From Fibrobacter sp. (GTDB lineage Bacteria > Fibrobacterota > Fibrobacteria > Fibrobacterales > Fibrobacteraceae), in NCBI GenBank assembly GCA_024398845.1, contig JAKSIM010000001.1, positions 67,558 to 115,963 of the forward strand: a stretch of 48,406 nucleotides of DNA. Reading direction: 5' to 3'. The notes below the pieces were generated by a model that saw only the letters and a program-made list of their open reading frames with translations, searched no databases and had not been told where the DNA came from. The position numbers and the translations under genes were made by a program. Position 1 is the stretch's first letter; each line of letters starts with the position of its first letter. Below, one piece after another: positions 1 through 8,656 of the stretch.

Positions 1-1
1 A

Positions 2-1354
2 AGCGACGCAGCAAACGGTTCTGCCGCAAGCCGCGGTAAAATCGTGATTGCAACCGTCAAGGGCGACGTTCACGACATTGGCAAGAACATTGTCTCTGTG
101 ATTATGGCTTGCAACGGCTTTGAAATGATGGACCTCGGCGTAATGGTCGACGAACAGACCATCGTAAAAGCGGTCATCGAGAATAAGGCCGACATTTTGA
201 GTCTCTCTGGCCTCATTACGCCTTCGCTCGAAGAAATGTGCACCGTAGCAAAGGCCATGCAGGCCGCAGGCCAGAACATTCCTATTCTCGTCGGTGGCGC
301 AACGACCTCGCCCACGCATACCGCCGTGAAAATCGCCCCGTGCTACTCGGGTCCCGTATTCCACGTGCGCGACGCCGCAAGCAACCCGGGGCTCGCCGCA
401 AAGCTTTTGGACCCGGCTACGAGCGCCGCGACCATCGAAGAGAACCACAAGTTGCAACAGGAAATCCGCGACAAGCAGGCTGGAGCCGCAAGTGCCGCCG
501 CAGTCGCCATGTCAGCCGCCACTCCCGCCGTAGATCGCCGTTTTACCTGCGATTGGGCAAACTACAAGGCCGCTATCCCACCGTTTATAAGCGAACAAAA
601 AACATTGAACATCCCGGTCGAAAAGGTCATCCCGCTCATCAGCTGGACGTATTTCTACTGGCCGTGGAAAGTCAAGGAAGGCACCGACGAAGCAAACAAG
701 CTCCGCGCCGACGCCGACAAGCTTTTAAAGGAACTTTGTTCAAAGGAATTTGACCTCCGTGCGGTACAGGCCTTTTACCCTGCCGCGGGAACAGCCTCAA
801 GTATCCAGGTGCAGCTTCGCAAGAACAACCACGAGCCGAATTGCCCATGCTGCAACCAGACTCTCGAAATCGCAACCCCGCGCGAACAAAAATCCGAAGG
901 CACTTGCCTTTCGCTCTGCGACTACATTGCCCCCGCACCGTTCAACGGCAATGCAGCAACAGCACAGGCCAAAAGCGAATTCCGCGACTTTGTGGGAGCC
1001 TTCGCCTGCACCGTGAGCGAAGCCTTTGTCAAGCGCCTCGAAAGCCTCAAGGCCAAGCAGGGCGGCAGCGATTACGACGTTCTTTTGTTGCAAACCATCG
1101 GAGACCGCCTCGCCGAAGCTTGCGCCGAATTCCTCTCGCAGGAACTCGCAAAAACAGGCTGGAAAGGAATCCGCCCGGCCATTGGCTACCCGTGCCTTCC
1201 GGACCAAAAGGCTATTTTCGATGTAGCAAAGATGATCGACTTTGCAGGCATCGGCATAAGCCTCACCGAAAACGGCGCCATGTACCCGCAGGCATCCGTC
1301 AGCGGCCTCTACATTAGCCACCCGGAAGCCACATACTTTAACGTTAAAAATTAG
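2..1354 (+). CDS. metH: Cobalamin-dependent methionine synthase, C-terminal part (partial at window start)
   Basis: The reading frame is open from base 2, so the gene starts outside the window; 450 residues are seen. It begins in the cobalamin-binding domain with the base-off B12 motif DVHDIGKN, where the His is the lower cobalt ligand, followed by the conserved SGLITPSL and GGATTS segments. The rest is the reactivation domain that binds S-adenosylmethionine, with the RPAIGYPCLPDQ motif and the typical ending GLYISHPEATYFNV. MetH methylates homocysteine from methyl-tetrahydrofolate in the cytoplasm. The homocysteine and folate domains must lie upstream. A linker of about 30 residues rich in Ala and Ser (around residues 158-178) separates the two domains. 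Identification is firm; only the missing N-terminus is uncertain. Confidence 0.95.
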   Translation, partial: SDAANGSAASRGKIVIATVKGDVHDIGKNIVSVIMACNGFEMMDLGVMVDEQTIVKAVIENKADILSLSGLITPSLEEMCTVAKAMQAAGQNIPILVGGATTSPTHTAVKIAPCYSGPVFHVRDAASNPGLAAKLLDPATSAATIEENHKLQQEIRDKQAGAASAAAVAMSAATPAVDRRFTCDWANYKAAIPPFISEQKTLNIPVEKVIPLISWTYFYWPWKVKEGTDEANKLRADADKLLKELCSKEFDLRAVQAFYPAAGTASSIQVQLRKNNHEPNCPCCNQTLEIATPREQKSEGTCLSLCDYIAPAPFNGNAATAQAKSEFRDFVGAFACTVSEAFVKRLESLKAKQGGSDYDVLLLQTIGDRLAEACAEFLSQELAKTGWKGIRPAIGYPCLPDQKAIFDVAKMIDFAGIGISLTENGAMYPQASVSGLYISHPEATYFNVKN

Positions 1355-1503
1355 AAAGAAACGGACCATAGGCTCGCGCATAGGTTTCTTGTTTTTGAGG
1401 AACCTTCGCGCAGACGGCACTAGAGAACCTACGACGCAGTGCGTTCTTTGAAGTCGCCGAGCTAGAAAGAAGCAGCGCTGTACGTCCTTTGGCTTTTTGT
1501 ATA

Positions 1504-2388
1504 CTACCGTTTTATCGTCGGCACGCTTGCGAGCAATTTCTTCGTGTATTCGTGCTGCGGATTCGTGAGCACTTCGTCGGCATTGCCGCGTTCCACAACA
1601 TGGCCAAAGTACATCACGAGAACATCGTCGCTTAACGCGCGCACGACCTGCATGTCGTGACTGATAAACACAATCGAGAGTCCGAGGTCGTTTCTCAAAT
1701 CGTCAAGCAAATGCAAAATTTGCGCCTGTACCGAAACATCCAAAGCGCTCGTTACTTCGTCGCAAAGCAGAACTTTAGGTTCAACCATCAGGCTACGCGC
1801 AATGCACAGGCGCTGGCGTTGCCCTCCCGAAAATTCATGCGGGAACTTGTCCATCGCCGCCGCCGGAATCGACACGCGGTCCAACAGCGAGAGCGCCCGT
1901 GCCCGCGCCTCCTCGAGCGCAACTCCGCGAGCCGCAAGCGGTGCCGTCAATATTTCCGTCACCGTCTGTCGCGGGTTCAGGCTGCTGAACGGGTCCTGGA
2001 AAATCATCTGCACCAGGTTCCGCACGCGCTTCATCGAAGCACCGCTCTTGAAGTCGACCTTCTCGCCAAAAAGTTCAAACTCGCCCGCATCGTGGTCTAC
2101 AAGCCCCACCAGCGATTTTACAAGCGTCGACTTGCCGCAGCCAGACTCGCCGACCACCGCCAGAATCTTGCCTGCCTCTAGCGTAAAAGAAACGCCGTCC
2201 ACCGCGGTAAAGTAATCCGTCACCCGCGAAAGCACTCCGTTCCGCATGGCAAAACGCACCCGCCAGTCGCGAACAGCAATCGCCGGCGCGTTCCCTGCCT
2301 GCGGATTCATAGCGTTCCCTGCCTGCGGATTCATAGCATTCTGAGCCAGGCGCTCGCCACCAGTCCTGCATTCAACAGGTTCAGCCAT
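1504..2388 (-). CDS. Oligopeptide/dipeptide-type ABC transporter ATPase (OppF/DppF-like)
   Basis: This 294-residue ATPase has Walker A GESGCGKST, the signature FSGGQRQR, Walker B VLLCDEVTSALD and the switch His in FISHDMQVV. The QMIFQDPFSSLNPRQTV segment and the end QHEYTKKLLASVP are typical of the OppF/DppF peptide-uptake subfamily, which energises import of peptides or nickel. No permease, binding protein or partner ATPase lies nearby, so the partner must be encoded elsewhere or upstream on the minus strand outside this operon. The start ATG overlaps the xseB stop by 8 bases (ATGGCTGA), implying translational coupling. The first about 35 residues are poorly conserved and contain a perfect 8-residue duplication (NAMNPQAG twice) caused by a 24-bp tandem repeat, so the true start could be slightly downstream. 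Confidence 0.88.
   Translation of the reverse strand: MAEPVECRTGGERLAQNAMNPQAGNAMNPQAGNAPAIAVRDWRVRFAMRNGVLSRVTDYFTAVDGVSFTLEAGKILAVVGESGCGKSTLVKSLVGLVDHDAGEFELFGEKVDFKSGASMKRVRNLVQMIFQDPFSSLNPRQTVTEILTAPLAARGVALEEARARALSLLDRVSIPAAAMDKFPHEFSGGQRQRLCIARSLMVEPKVLLCDEVTSALDVSVQAQILHLLDDLRNDLGLSIVFISHDMQVVRALSDDVLVMYFGHVVERGNADEVLTNPQHEYTKKLLASVPTIKR
2288..2335. repeat. 24-bp perfect tandem duplication inside the ABC ATPase N-terminus
   Basis: Two adjacent identical 24-bp units lie at 2288-2311 and 2312-2335, followed by a few bases of a degenerate third copy. The duplication is in frame and adds eight residues ahead of the nucleotide-binding domain. It looks like recent slippage. Confidence 0.9.
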
Positions 2389-2593
2389 CGTTTTCTCCGT
2401 CCAGGCTCTTCAAGGCATCCTGCACGTTCTTTTCGGTATCCACCAGAATCTTACGGCACTTTTTTAAAAGTTCCGTAGCCTCCTGTACCTGCCCCGACAA
2501 TTCATCAATTTCCATTTCGGAATTGTCAATGCGCTCCAAAATGGCCTCAAGGCGGTCCATTGCGTTTTTATACTCAAAGTTTTCTTGACTCAT
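2381..2593 (-). CDS. xseB: Exodeoxyribonuclease VII small subunit
   Basis: The 70-residue product matches the XseB family in length and pattern: FEYKNAMDRLEAILERIDN, then an amphipathic helix ending in a charged EKNVQDAL segment. XseB binds XseA to form exonuclease VII, which trims single-stranded DNA in both directions. I chose the ATG at 2593 over an upstream in-frame TTG at 2599. xseA is not adjacent; the downstream partner is the ABC ATPase, with an 8-base overlap. The gene is divergent from the lipoprotein operon across about 28 bases that contain a 14-bp palindrome at 2592-2605. Confidence 0.88.
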   Translation of the reverse strand: MSQENFEYKNAMDRLEAILERIDNSEMEIDELSGQVQEATELLKKCRKILVDTEKNVQDALKSLDGENDG

Positions 2594-2605
2594 ATTCAAG
2601 AATAT
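2592..2605. promoter_or_regulatory. Palindrome in the xseB / lipoprotein-operon divergent spacer
   Basis: ATATTCAAGAATAT is an exact palindrome that touches the xseB start codon. On the plus strand a TTGACT (2585-2590) precedes TACATT (2609-2614) by 18 bases, a plausible promoter for the lipoprotein operon. Either a regulator site or chance in A+T-rich DNA is possible. Confidence 0.3.
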
Positions 2606-2621
2606 AGTTACATTTGATTTG

Positions 2622-3377
2622 ATGGATTTGTTCGCTCAACACACCAGACTCTTTTTTCGCATGACCTCTGCACTCACCACGGTCATCTTATGCGCATTAA
2701 TCGTAACCTCACTTTCCGGATGTCTTGACATTCCAAACGCCCCAAGTGACGACCGCAAAATTGAAAGCATTAGCGTGTATATAGAGCAAAAGGGAATCCA
2801 CGATTCGCTTGACCTCAAAATGCACCCCTCGGATTCGGCCACCCTAAATGTTCTCGTCCAGCCCCAAAAGTTCAAAAACGAACTCTCCTTTGAATGGCTT
2901 CGCCAATCTCCAATTAAAAATGACTCGTCCACCTTTACTAGTCTAGGGTCGGGAACAAAATATGGAATTTCTCCAAACACACCCAGTCTTTTTATCCCCG
3001 ACCTTCTCGTAGCCACCGACAAGCGTGGCAACCGTAAAGAAATAAACATTCATGTCATTTTAAACGCCCGCCCACAAATGGATTCCGTCACGGTTCCTGC
3101 GGCAGGCGATACGCTTTACGGAGACGTCAACACATCGTTCCTATTCAAGTGGAATTCTTCAGACCCCGATGATTTTAACGAAGGCTTGCCTTCGTACAGA
3201 GTAATTTTTGACGATACCGCCTTTGAACTTGGAAATCTCAACAATATTTACCAAGCAGGGTTCCTCCCCGGCAAGCATACCTTTAGCATTATCGTCACTG
3301 ACGCATACGGAGACAGCGATACTCTCCCCGCACGCAAGTTCTACGTACTTGACACCCTTGGAGATACAGACAAATGA
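2622..3377 (+). CDS. Putative surface lipoprotein with Ig-like fold, first of three paralogues
   Basis: The 251-residue product starts with a signal peptide and lipobox (SLSGC at about residues 30-34 from this start), so it should be lipid-anchored outside the inner membrane. The body is beta-rich with two Ig- or cadherin-like segments; FLFKWNSSDPDD followed by a YRVIFDD strand resembles the repeats of the next two genes. I prefer the ATG at 2622 because it includes two Arg before the hydrophobic core; an ATG at 2661 is the alternative. The stop overlaps the next start by 4 bases (ATGA). No enzyme motif is visible, so the function is unknown; a structural or sensing role at the cell surface is inference. 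Confidence 0.75.
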   Translation: MDLFAQHTRLFFRMTSALTTVILCALIVTSLSGCLDIPNAPSDDRKIESISVYIEQKGIHDSLDLKMHPSDSATLNVLVQPQKFKNELSFEWLRQSPIKNDSSTFTSLGSGTKYGISPNTPSLFIPDLLVATDKRGNRKEINIHVILNARPQMDSVTVPAAGDTLYGDVNTSFLFKWNSSDPDDFNEGLPSYRVIFDDTAFELGNLNNIYQAGFLPGKHTFSIIVTDAYGDSDTLPARKFYVLDTLGDTDK

Positions 3378-4939
3378 AAAAATGGCTTCTAATTTTGGCA
3401 TTTTTCCTTTTTGCCTGCACCAACGAGGACGACTATCTTTTTGACGAGTCTGAATCTAGGGACATTTCGGTTCTTGCCAAAATGGCCCTCGATTTGGATT
3501 CCATTAACAATCCAAAAGCAAACCTCGTTGTCACACCGGACGACTCCATTATATTTTTTGCCGACGTAAAGCCGTCTAAATCCATCCGAATGCAAAAATA
3601 CTACTGGACCCTTGATGACAATTTTTTCGCTTCGGAATTCAATTTTCGAAAATCAATCCAAGATCCGGGCCCACATACCGTTACATTTACGCTTATTGAC
3701 TTTTTCGGCGACACCATCTCAGACGCGCTCCACATTTGGGTTGGCCGCGCCCCTATCTTGAACGACAGCCTTTTCATTCCATCTACTAAGGCGCACAACA
3801 TTCCATTTTTTGGAGGCATATCCTTCTCCTGGTCCGCTTTTGACCCCGATTCCATTTGTCCGCTCCACTATAAATTCATGCTTACCGACATTGATCATCA
3901 CATTTTGATAGACACAATAATTTATCAAAATCATTTTACCTACCCCAATTCTATCAACCCTTCCTCTCGCTACAATTGGTCTGTGCGAGCCTACAACGAC
4001 ATTGGAATGGAAGCAAAGAAAACTATTTCTAGTCATTTTTTCACAAAGGGCGTTAATAACGAAGGGGCCATCATTGCATACATCAATACATCGGCACAAC
4101 ACAGCAGTCATTTTGTAGATTTGCGCTATGCCGTATCACTTGTGGATTCAAATAATCAAGTAATAAAAAAGGACACTTTAGTTTACGACTCTCGTGACAA
4201 CGCCAAAGCCACGTTCCATTCCATTTCTGCGGGGAAATATAAACTTGCCGCCCAAATATGCAATTATTCCGACTACCAAAACGACACGCTCTCTTTTAGC
4301 ATAAAACCCAACGAAGTCCTTGAACTTGACACTCTCCATCTTCTAGACACCATTCCGCCAACAATTGAATTTGACGGAGCAAAGGGAGATACAATCGATT
4401 ATGCCGACACTTTGGTTTTCACCATCCTGGACGGTGGCACGACATCATCTAAAACTACCTTGCAAACATTCCTCAACGGCTCATTTTTAAACAATCAAAA
4501 ATTAGGCGACGGCAAATATTTGGTGGAACTACCCCAAACTGCAAAATCCTGGCAATACACATTACTGACTCTTGTGGCCACCGACATAAGCCGCAATGAA
4601 ATAAAAAAAACATACTATATCAAGCCAAGTGAATCTTTATTTGAATGCAACATCGACACAACTTTGTACGACGATGAAATTTTGGATCTATTTGTTATTG
4701 ATCATAACCCATATATGTTTATTCCAGAATACTTCTACTTTGATATTCCCATAGAAGACGGCCCCATTACCGTAGTCGCAGGCAATTCAACTTCTCATCA
4801 TATTCAAATAGTATCATCCCTATTTAAAGAAGAAGAAAACCATTTAAGAACCGGCGTTCAGTATAGTAACGGTTTTACCACCTGGCGCAACTGGACCGTC
4901 CACCGCAAATTCAGCAAACGAGGCGACAATGAAGAATAA
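3374..4939 (+). CDS. Putative surface lipoprotein, second paralogue
   Basis: The 521-residue protein has a short signal peptide with lipobox LFACT after about 15 residues. The rest is beta-rich. It has a WTLDDNFF... PGPHTVTFTLIDFFGDT segment resembling a PKD/Ig fold, then GGISFSWSAFDPDS, which parallels the FKWNSSDPDD segment of the preceding gene, then a domain starting LDTIPPTIEFDGAKGD that recurs as LIDSVPPVV in the next gene. No catalytic residues are recognisable. It is translationally coupled to both neighbours by overlaps, so the three lipoproteins are probably made together. It may be a part of an envelope complex; this is inferred from context only. Confidence 0.75.
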   Translation: MKKWLLILAFFLFACTNEDDYLFDESESRDISVLAKMALDLDSINNPKANLVVTPDDSIIFFADVKPSKSIRMQKYYWTLDDNFFASEFNFRKSIQDPGPHTVTFTLIDFFGDTISDALHIWVGRAPILNDSLFIPSTKAHNIPFFGGISFSWSAFDPDSICPLHYKFMLTDIDHHILIDTIIYQNHFTYPNSINPSSRYNWSVRAYNDIGMEAKKTISSHFFTKGVNNEGAIIAYINTSAQHSSHFVDLRYAVSLVDSNNQVIKKDTLVYDSRDNAKATFHSISAGKYKLAAQICNYSDYQNDTLSFSIKPNEVLELDTLHLLDTIPPTIEFDGAKGDTIDYADTLVFTILDGGTTSSKTTLQTFLNGSFLNNQKLGDGKYLVELPQTAKSWQYTLLTLVATDISRNEIKKTYYIKPSESLFECNIDTTLYDDEILDLFVIDHNPYMFIPEYFYFDIPIEDGPITVVAGNSTSHHIQIVSSLFKEEENHLRTGVQYSNGFTTWRNWTVHRKFSKRGDNEE

Positions 4940-6284
4940 ACTCTACATTTTCTCTATCGCCTTTATCTTCGCGCTCCTTGTTACGAGCTGCGGAGACGAT
5001 TCACTCGTGGACGAAGCTGATCAGCCAACAATTATCCAGCACATTTTTGTACTCCCCGAACGTTTTAACGGCGAGCCGTATAACTACGGTCAGCCACCTA
5101 AAACCGCCTATGTAGATGTAGACGAGGTAGTCAAATTCAGCGTAGGCTACTCCGTCTCGGGTTATTACGTTTCAACAAGCGATTACGACACCTACATTCA
5201 AAGCAAGCAGTGGAATATTAACGGCGAACATTTCAATGTCAATTCCTTCCGTTACGCTTTCGCGGTTCCAGGCCACTACCAAATTTCTGTGAGTTCCATA
5301 GATTTCATGAACGACACCATTACAAGCGTTCTTGACATTTACGTCAACACCCCGATTTCTACAAAACTCGTATTTCCCGAAAACGGCTACAACTTAGTCG
5401 ATCCCGTTTCTGAAGACGGCATAGACATTAAGTGGAACGTTTACGGCGTTGACGAATGGGAAACAACTTCTTGCGACATTTTCGCATCCTTTAACAAGGA
5501 AGACGTTTGGGATTCTCCTCAAGCCCAAAACGATTGCAAAGAGCCAATACACATCATAGGCCCCATTGCTCCAGATATTGACGAATATTCCTCAAAGCAC
5601 ATTTACTGGGCCGTCATCGCCACGAATCGTGCAAAAAACGGATGGATAGAACGAGACACCACCCCTATTTTTGAATTTTCCACAAAATTCCATCCAGAAG
5701 ATTTAGCGGCAATTCAAATACCTATTAACTACACCGATTATTCTTTCATAGGTTCTGTAAATACAAAAATCACGCTACTCAACGCCGATGGCGATACGCT
5801 AGACGTCCTCAGCAACTTTGTACCGCAAAACAGCGTCACCGCCTACATTAAGCCCCAGCTGGGTGTCAAAATTATTGCAGAAGAATTAACAAGTACCGAC
5901 TTCCAAAGCGATTCCACAATCATAAACGTTCCCGAAGCAGCAAGCTTCATTGCAAATACATTAACACTAATTGACAGTGTACCGCCGGTGGTTACTCCGT
6001 TCAAGGAAGCGTTCGATAAAAGCGAGCAAATTTCATTCCTTTTAATAGATAACGGGACCGGTATCAACTGGCTTCATTTTGGTGTAAGCATCAACGACAT
6101 CCCATTGGAAACCACCCTCAATTCGTCCCGGATTTCTTTCACCAATCCATGCAAACACAGTTGTTATGCAACCATTCAAATACAAGACAACGCCAACAAC
6201 GTATACCCGGAACTCTATTGGCATCTAAGCGTTGAAAATGATTCCGTTTACGTCACAGGCCCATTCAACAATGCGGGGAAATAA
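4929..6284 (+). CDS. Putative surface lipoprotein, third paralogue
   Basis: The 451-residue protein has a signal peptide and lipobox LVTSCG near residue 21. It carries the same domain order as the preceding gene: a PKD-like segment (FRYAFAVPGHYQISVSSIDF), an Ig-like strand pattern, and a C-terminal module beginning DSVPPVVTPF with FLLIDNGTGINWLHFGVSIN. The start lies 11 bases inside the preceding gene. It ends one base before the next start codon. No enzyme motif is visible and the function is unknown. Confidence 0.75.
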   Translation: MKNKLYIFSIAFIFALLVTSCGDDSLVDEADQPTIIQHIFVLPERFNGEPYNYGQPPKTAYVDVDEVVKFSVGYSVSGYYVSTSDYDTYIQSKQWNINGEHFNVNSFRYAFAVPGHYQISVSSIDFMNDTITSVLDIYVNTPISTKLVFPENGYNLVDPVSEDGIDIKWNVYGVDEWETTSCDIFASFNKEDVWDSPQAQNDCKEPIHIIGPIAPDIDEYSSKHIYWAVIATNRAKNGWIERDTTPIFEFSTKFHPEDLAAIQIPINYTDYSFIGSVNTKITLLNADGDTLDVLSNFVPQNSVTAYIKPQLGVKIIAEELTSTDFQSDSTIINVPEAASFIANTLTLIDSVPPVVTPFKEAFDKSEQISFLLIDNGTGINWLHFGVSINDIPLETTLNSSRISFTNPCKHSCYATIQIQDNANNVYPELYWHLSVENDSVYVTGPFNNAGK

Positions 6285-6285
6285 T

Positions 6286-6954
6286 ATGATTCGAACATTC
6301 TCCGTCATTCTTTATCTTTTGGTTTTTGCAACCGTATCGTTTGCACAAGATTCTACGGCCACCAAAGACTCCACGGGAGCTCGCGAGCAGCAGCCCAAAT
6401 ACCTGCATATTTCAACGAACCCCTCGTACGCCGACGTCTACATAAACAACACGAAGCCCAAGCACTCAAGCACTCCGGACTACGAATTACCGGGATTTAT
6501 AGAAGTTCCCGCCGGTCAACCCGATGTCGTAATCACCATATTCCGTCCGGAATATGCGGATACCTCTATTAACGTACATTTGTCCGCCAAAGACACGTCG
6601 TTCTTAATTGTATCGCTCCGTCCACACTATGACGACAAAATTTCAAACAAACAATACAGTGAAGTTTCCCACCGCCACCGCAAGCAAATCGGTCATAAAC
6701 TTCTTTGGGGGTCCATTGTGCCCTTTATGGCTAGCGGAATTTCGGCACTGGTTTCAAAGTACAATATTGAACGAGCTAACGATACAAAAAAACAATTGAA
6801 GAACACGCTCATTCACAACGAAAACCAGTATCAGCAATCCATAGACAAATTTAACGATTACCGAGACAATGCAAAGCAAGCGAAAAACATAGCGACCTTT
6901 GGCGCAGTCTTGGGCGGAATAGTTTTTACAACAGGATTGATTTTATCCTTCTAG
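6286..6954 (+). CDS. PEGA-domain membrane protein
   Basis: The 222-residue product has a cleavable-type signal sequence ending ATVSFAQ, a Thr/Ser/Asp-rich linker, and a PEGA-like beta domain (LHISTNPSYADVYINN ... VPAGQPDVVITIFRPEY). A hydrophobic segment (WGSIVPFMASGISALV), a charged helical stretch of about 45 residues likely to be coiled coil, and a final membrane segment follow. PEGA domains are extracytoplasmic and often sit in S-layer or envelope proteins. The ATG at 6286 was chosen because it follows GGGGAA and the stop of the previous gene; a longer frame from 6232 lacks a signal peptide. Confidence 0.75.
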   Translation: MIRTFSVILYLLVFATVSFAQDSTATKDSTGAREQQPKYLHISTNPSYADVYINNTKPKHSSTPDYELPGFIEVPAGQPDVVITIFRPEYADTSINVHLSAKDTSFLIVSLRPHYDDKISNKQYSEVSHRHRKQIGHKLLWGSIVPFMASGISALVSKYNIERANDTKKQLKNTLIHNENQYQQSIDKFNDYRDNAKQAKNIATFGAVLGGIVFTTGLILSF

Positions 6955-6961
6955 GTGTTAT

Positions 6962-8569
6962 ATGAAAAAACTTATAGCAACACTCGCAATCCTTCTCGCC
7001 ATGCATTGCTTCGCCGTCGAAGCAACCGGCCCCATGGTAAACATCGAATTGCTTTCGGGTACAAAACAACACGCTCAATTTTTGGGTATACAAAACGACA
7101 CCGTACAACTGGGAGGTTATATCAAGGACCAGTTCACCGTCGTCCGTATACACAAAAGCAAGTTCAAGAGCATCACCGACGAGAACGGCAACAATTTTTT
7201 AAACGACTCCACGACTAAAGATACCACAGTCGTAAAGGATACTGCCTCGGTTCAAGCAGTTTCGCAGCCGACTGCAACCGACTCTACCGCCGCAGCCGCC
7301 ATTGATACAGCAGCCGCAACCGTCGATACAGCCGCTGCAGTTCCCACCGCAGAAATCGATAGCACTCCAACCATTCCACTTTCGTCAAACAACGTATTCG
7401 TTTCTTTTGAAGAAACCTCCAGCGACCCATTACTATCCAAACAAATAACCGCCCTCACTGCGAGACTCCTTTTGGAACAAGGCGAGCAGATTCAACTTTT
7501 GAATCGTTCCGAAATAGCCGACTGCAATGACGACCGCTGCGTTCAAAAAGTTCTTGCCAAGTCCGGAGCCAAAACAATGTTCCTTGGCAAAATCATTTCT
7601 GGAAGCAAACCCGATAGTTCCACCATCGAATTTTCCCGTCTAATTTTTGAAGACAGCCTCCCCGAAATACACAAGGCTCAAATAACCGTTTCTACGGCAA
7701 CGGCCTTAAGCGATGCCCTCGAGAACAACAAAATCAAGAACATGATAAAACTTGCCAAAGGCGAGGAACTTCCTAAAACTGCGGCAAAGAAAAATTACAT
7801 CTATGTAGAAACAGACCCCGAAGGAGCAACTCTATCGTATTCCCAAAAGGACGCCCTTTGCAAAACACCTTGCACTTTTGCAGTCAAGGACACGAATAAA
7901 GTTACCCTGAACGCATACTGGGATGTAGGAACACAACTGTGGGGAGCGCAAAGCGTGGTACACCCTATTTCGGGTGACACTGCCAAAATTTCGCTCAAGC
8001 TCAAGCCTGTCTCTCCAGAAATTCAAGTCATTTCAACGCCTTCCGATGCAGAAATTTTCCCGGGAACCATAAACATCACCAAGCACAGCAAGCCAATAGC
8101 AAAAACCCCGAGTAAGTTTTACATTGACGAACCCGGTATGGCGAACATCACGCTCCGCAAAATCGGATACAAAGACACCGTGGTCTCATTCTACGTAGCC
8201 CCCATCGCAGAGACCCGGCTTGATATCGAAATGGAGCGCCTCACCGACTACAACATTATCGTTGAACAACAAAAATGGCAACACGATCGCCAAATGATGA
8301 CCCTTGGCAAAGCCATCATGGCCTCTTCCATTGCTCCCATTCTAGTAGGCGCCATATTCACTTACCTTGGATTCAAAGATTACGATGACGCCAAGGATAT
8401 TAAAGACGACCTCAAGATGCCAGGAATCGTGAACGGCCCTAAATACAAAGCAAAGGTCAAAGAAAATAAAGACCTTGTAAACAGAGGAGACCGAAAAGTC
8501 ATTATTGGCGGTTCGTTGGCCGGAGCCGGCATAATTTTATTAGGAGTCGGCCTGTTTTTCACGTTTTAG
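6962..8569 (+). CDS. PEGA-domain envelope protein with C-terminal membrane segments
   Basis: The 535-residue protein has a signal peptide (ending AMHCFA), an SH3-like or LSM-like start, and a low-complexity Asp/Thr/Ala/Val linker at about residues 95-135. A central alpha/beta domain (about 145-260) with SSNNVFVSFEETSSDP resembles a LpoB/CsgG-like fold, but this is only an impression. Two PEGA-like repeats follow (YVETDPEGATLSYSQ ... CKTPCTF and VISTPSDAEIFPG). The C-terminus has the same layout as the previous gene: a hydrophobic segment, a charged helix and a final hydrophobic segment ending LFFTF. The two genes probably arose by duplication and may form a complex with the upstream lipoproteins. 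A strong terminator follows at once. Confidence 0.75.
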   Translation: MKKLIATLAILLAMHCFAVEATGPMVNIELLSGTKQHAQFLGIQNDTVQLGGYIKDQFTVVRIHKSKFKSITDENGNNFLNDSTTKDTTVVKDTASVQAVSQPTATDSTAAAAIDTAAATVDTAAAVPTAEIDSTPTIPLSSNNVFVSFEETSSDPLLSKQITALTARLLLEQGEQIQLLNRSEIADCNDDRCVQKVLAKSGAKTMFLGKIISGSKPDSSTIEFSRLIFEDSLPEIHKAQITVSTATALSDALENNKIKNMIKLAKGEELPKTAAKKNYIYVETDPEGATLSYSQKDALCKTPCTFAVKDTNKVTLNAYWDVGTQLWGAQSVVHPISGDTAKISLKLKPVSPEIQVISTPSDAEIFPGTINITKHSKPIAKTPSKFYIDEPGMANITLRKIGYKDTVVSFYVAPIAETRLDIEMERLTDYNIIVEQQKWQHDRQMMTLGKAIMASSIAPILVGAIFTYLGFKDYDDAKDIKDDLKMPGIVNGPKYKAKVKENKDLVNRGDRKVIIGGSLAGAGIILLGVGLFFTF

Positions 8570-8603
8570 CTTTTTTTGGGGTAAAAACGCCCCAAAAAAG
8601 CTC
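8569..8603 (+). terminator. Intrinsic terminator of the lipoprotein/PEGA operon
   Basis: A 13-14-bp near-perfect stem, AGCTTTTTTTGGGG against CGCCCCAAAAAAGCT with a TAAAAA loop, is followed by CCCTTTTTTG. It begins on the stop codon of the preceding gene. Confidence 0.9.
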
Positions 8604-8656
8604 CCTTTTTTGTTTCACCACCTCTTTTTTTGTAAAGAAAAGCTAAATTTTAAGTG

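Noticed and set aside
1356..1390. Terminator after metH (AAGAAAC ... GTTTCTT)
   Set aside because: Only 7 pairs over a loop of about 20 bases and a weak T-run; too weak to list as a feature.
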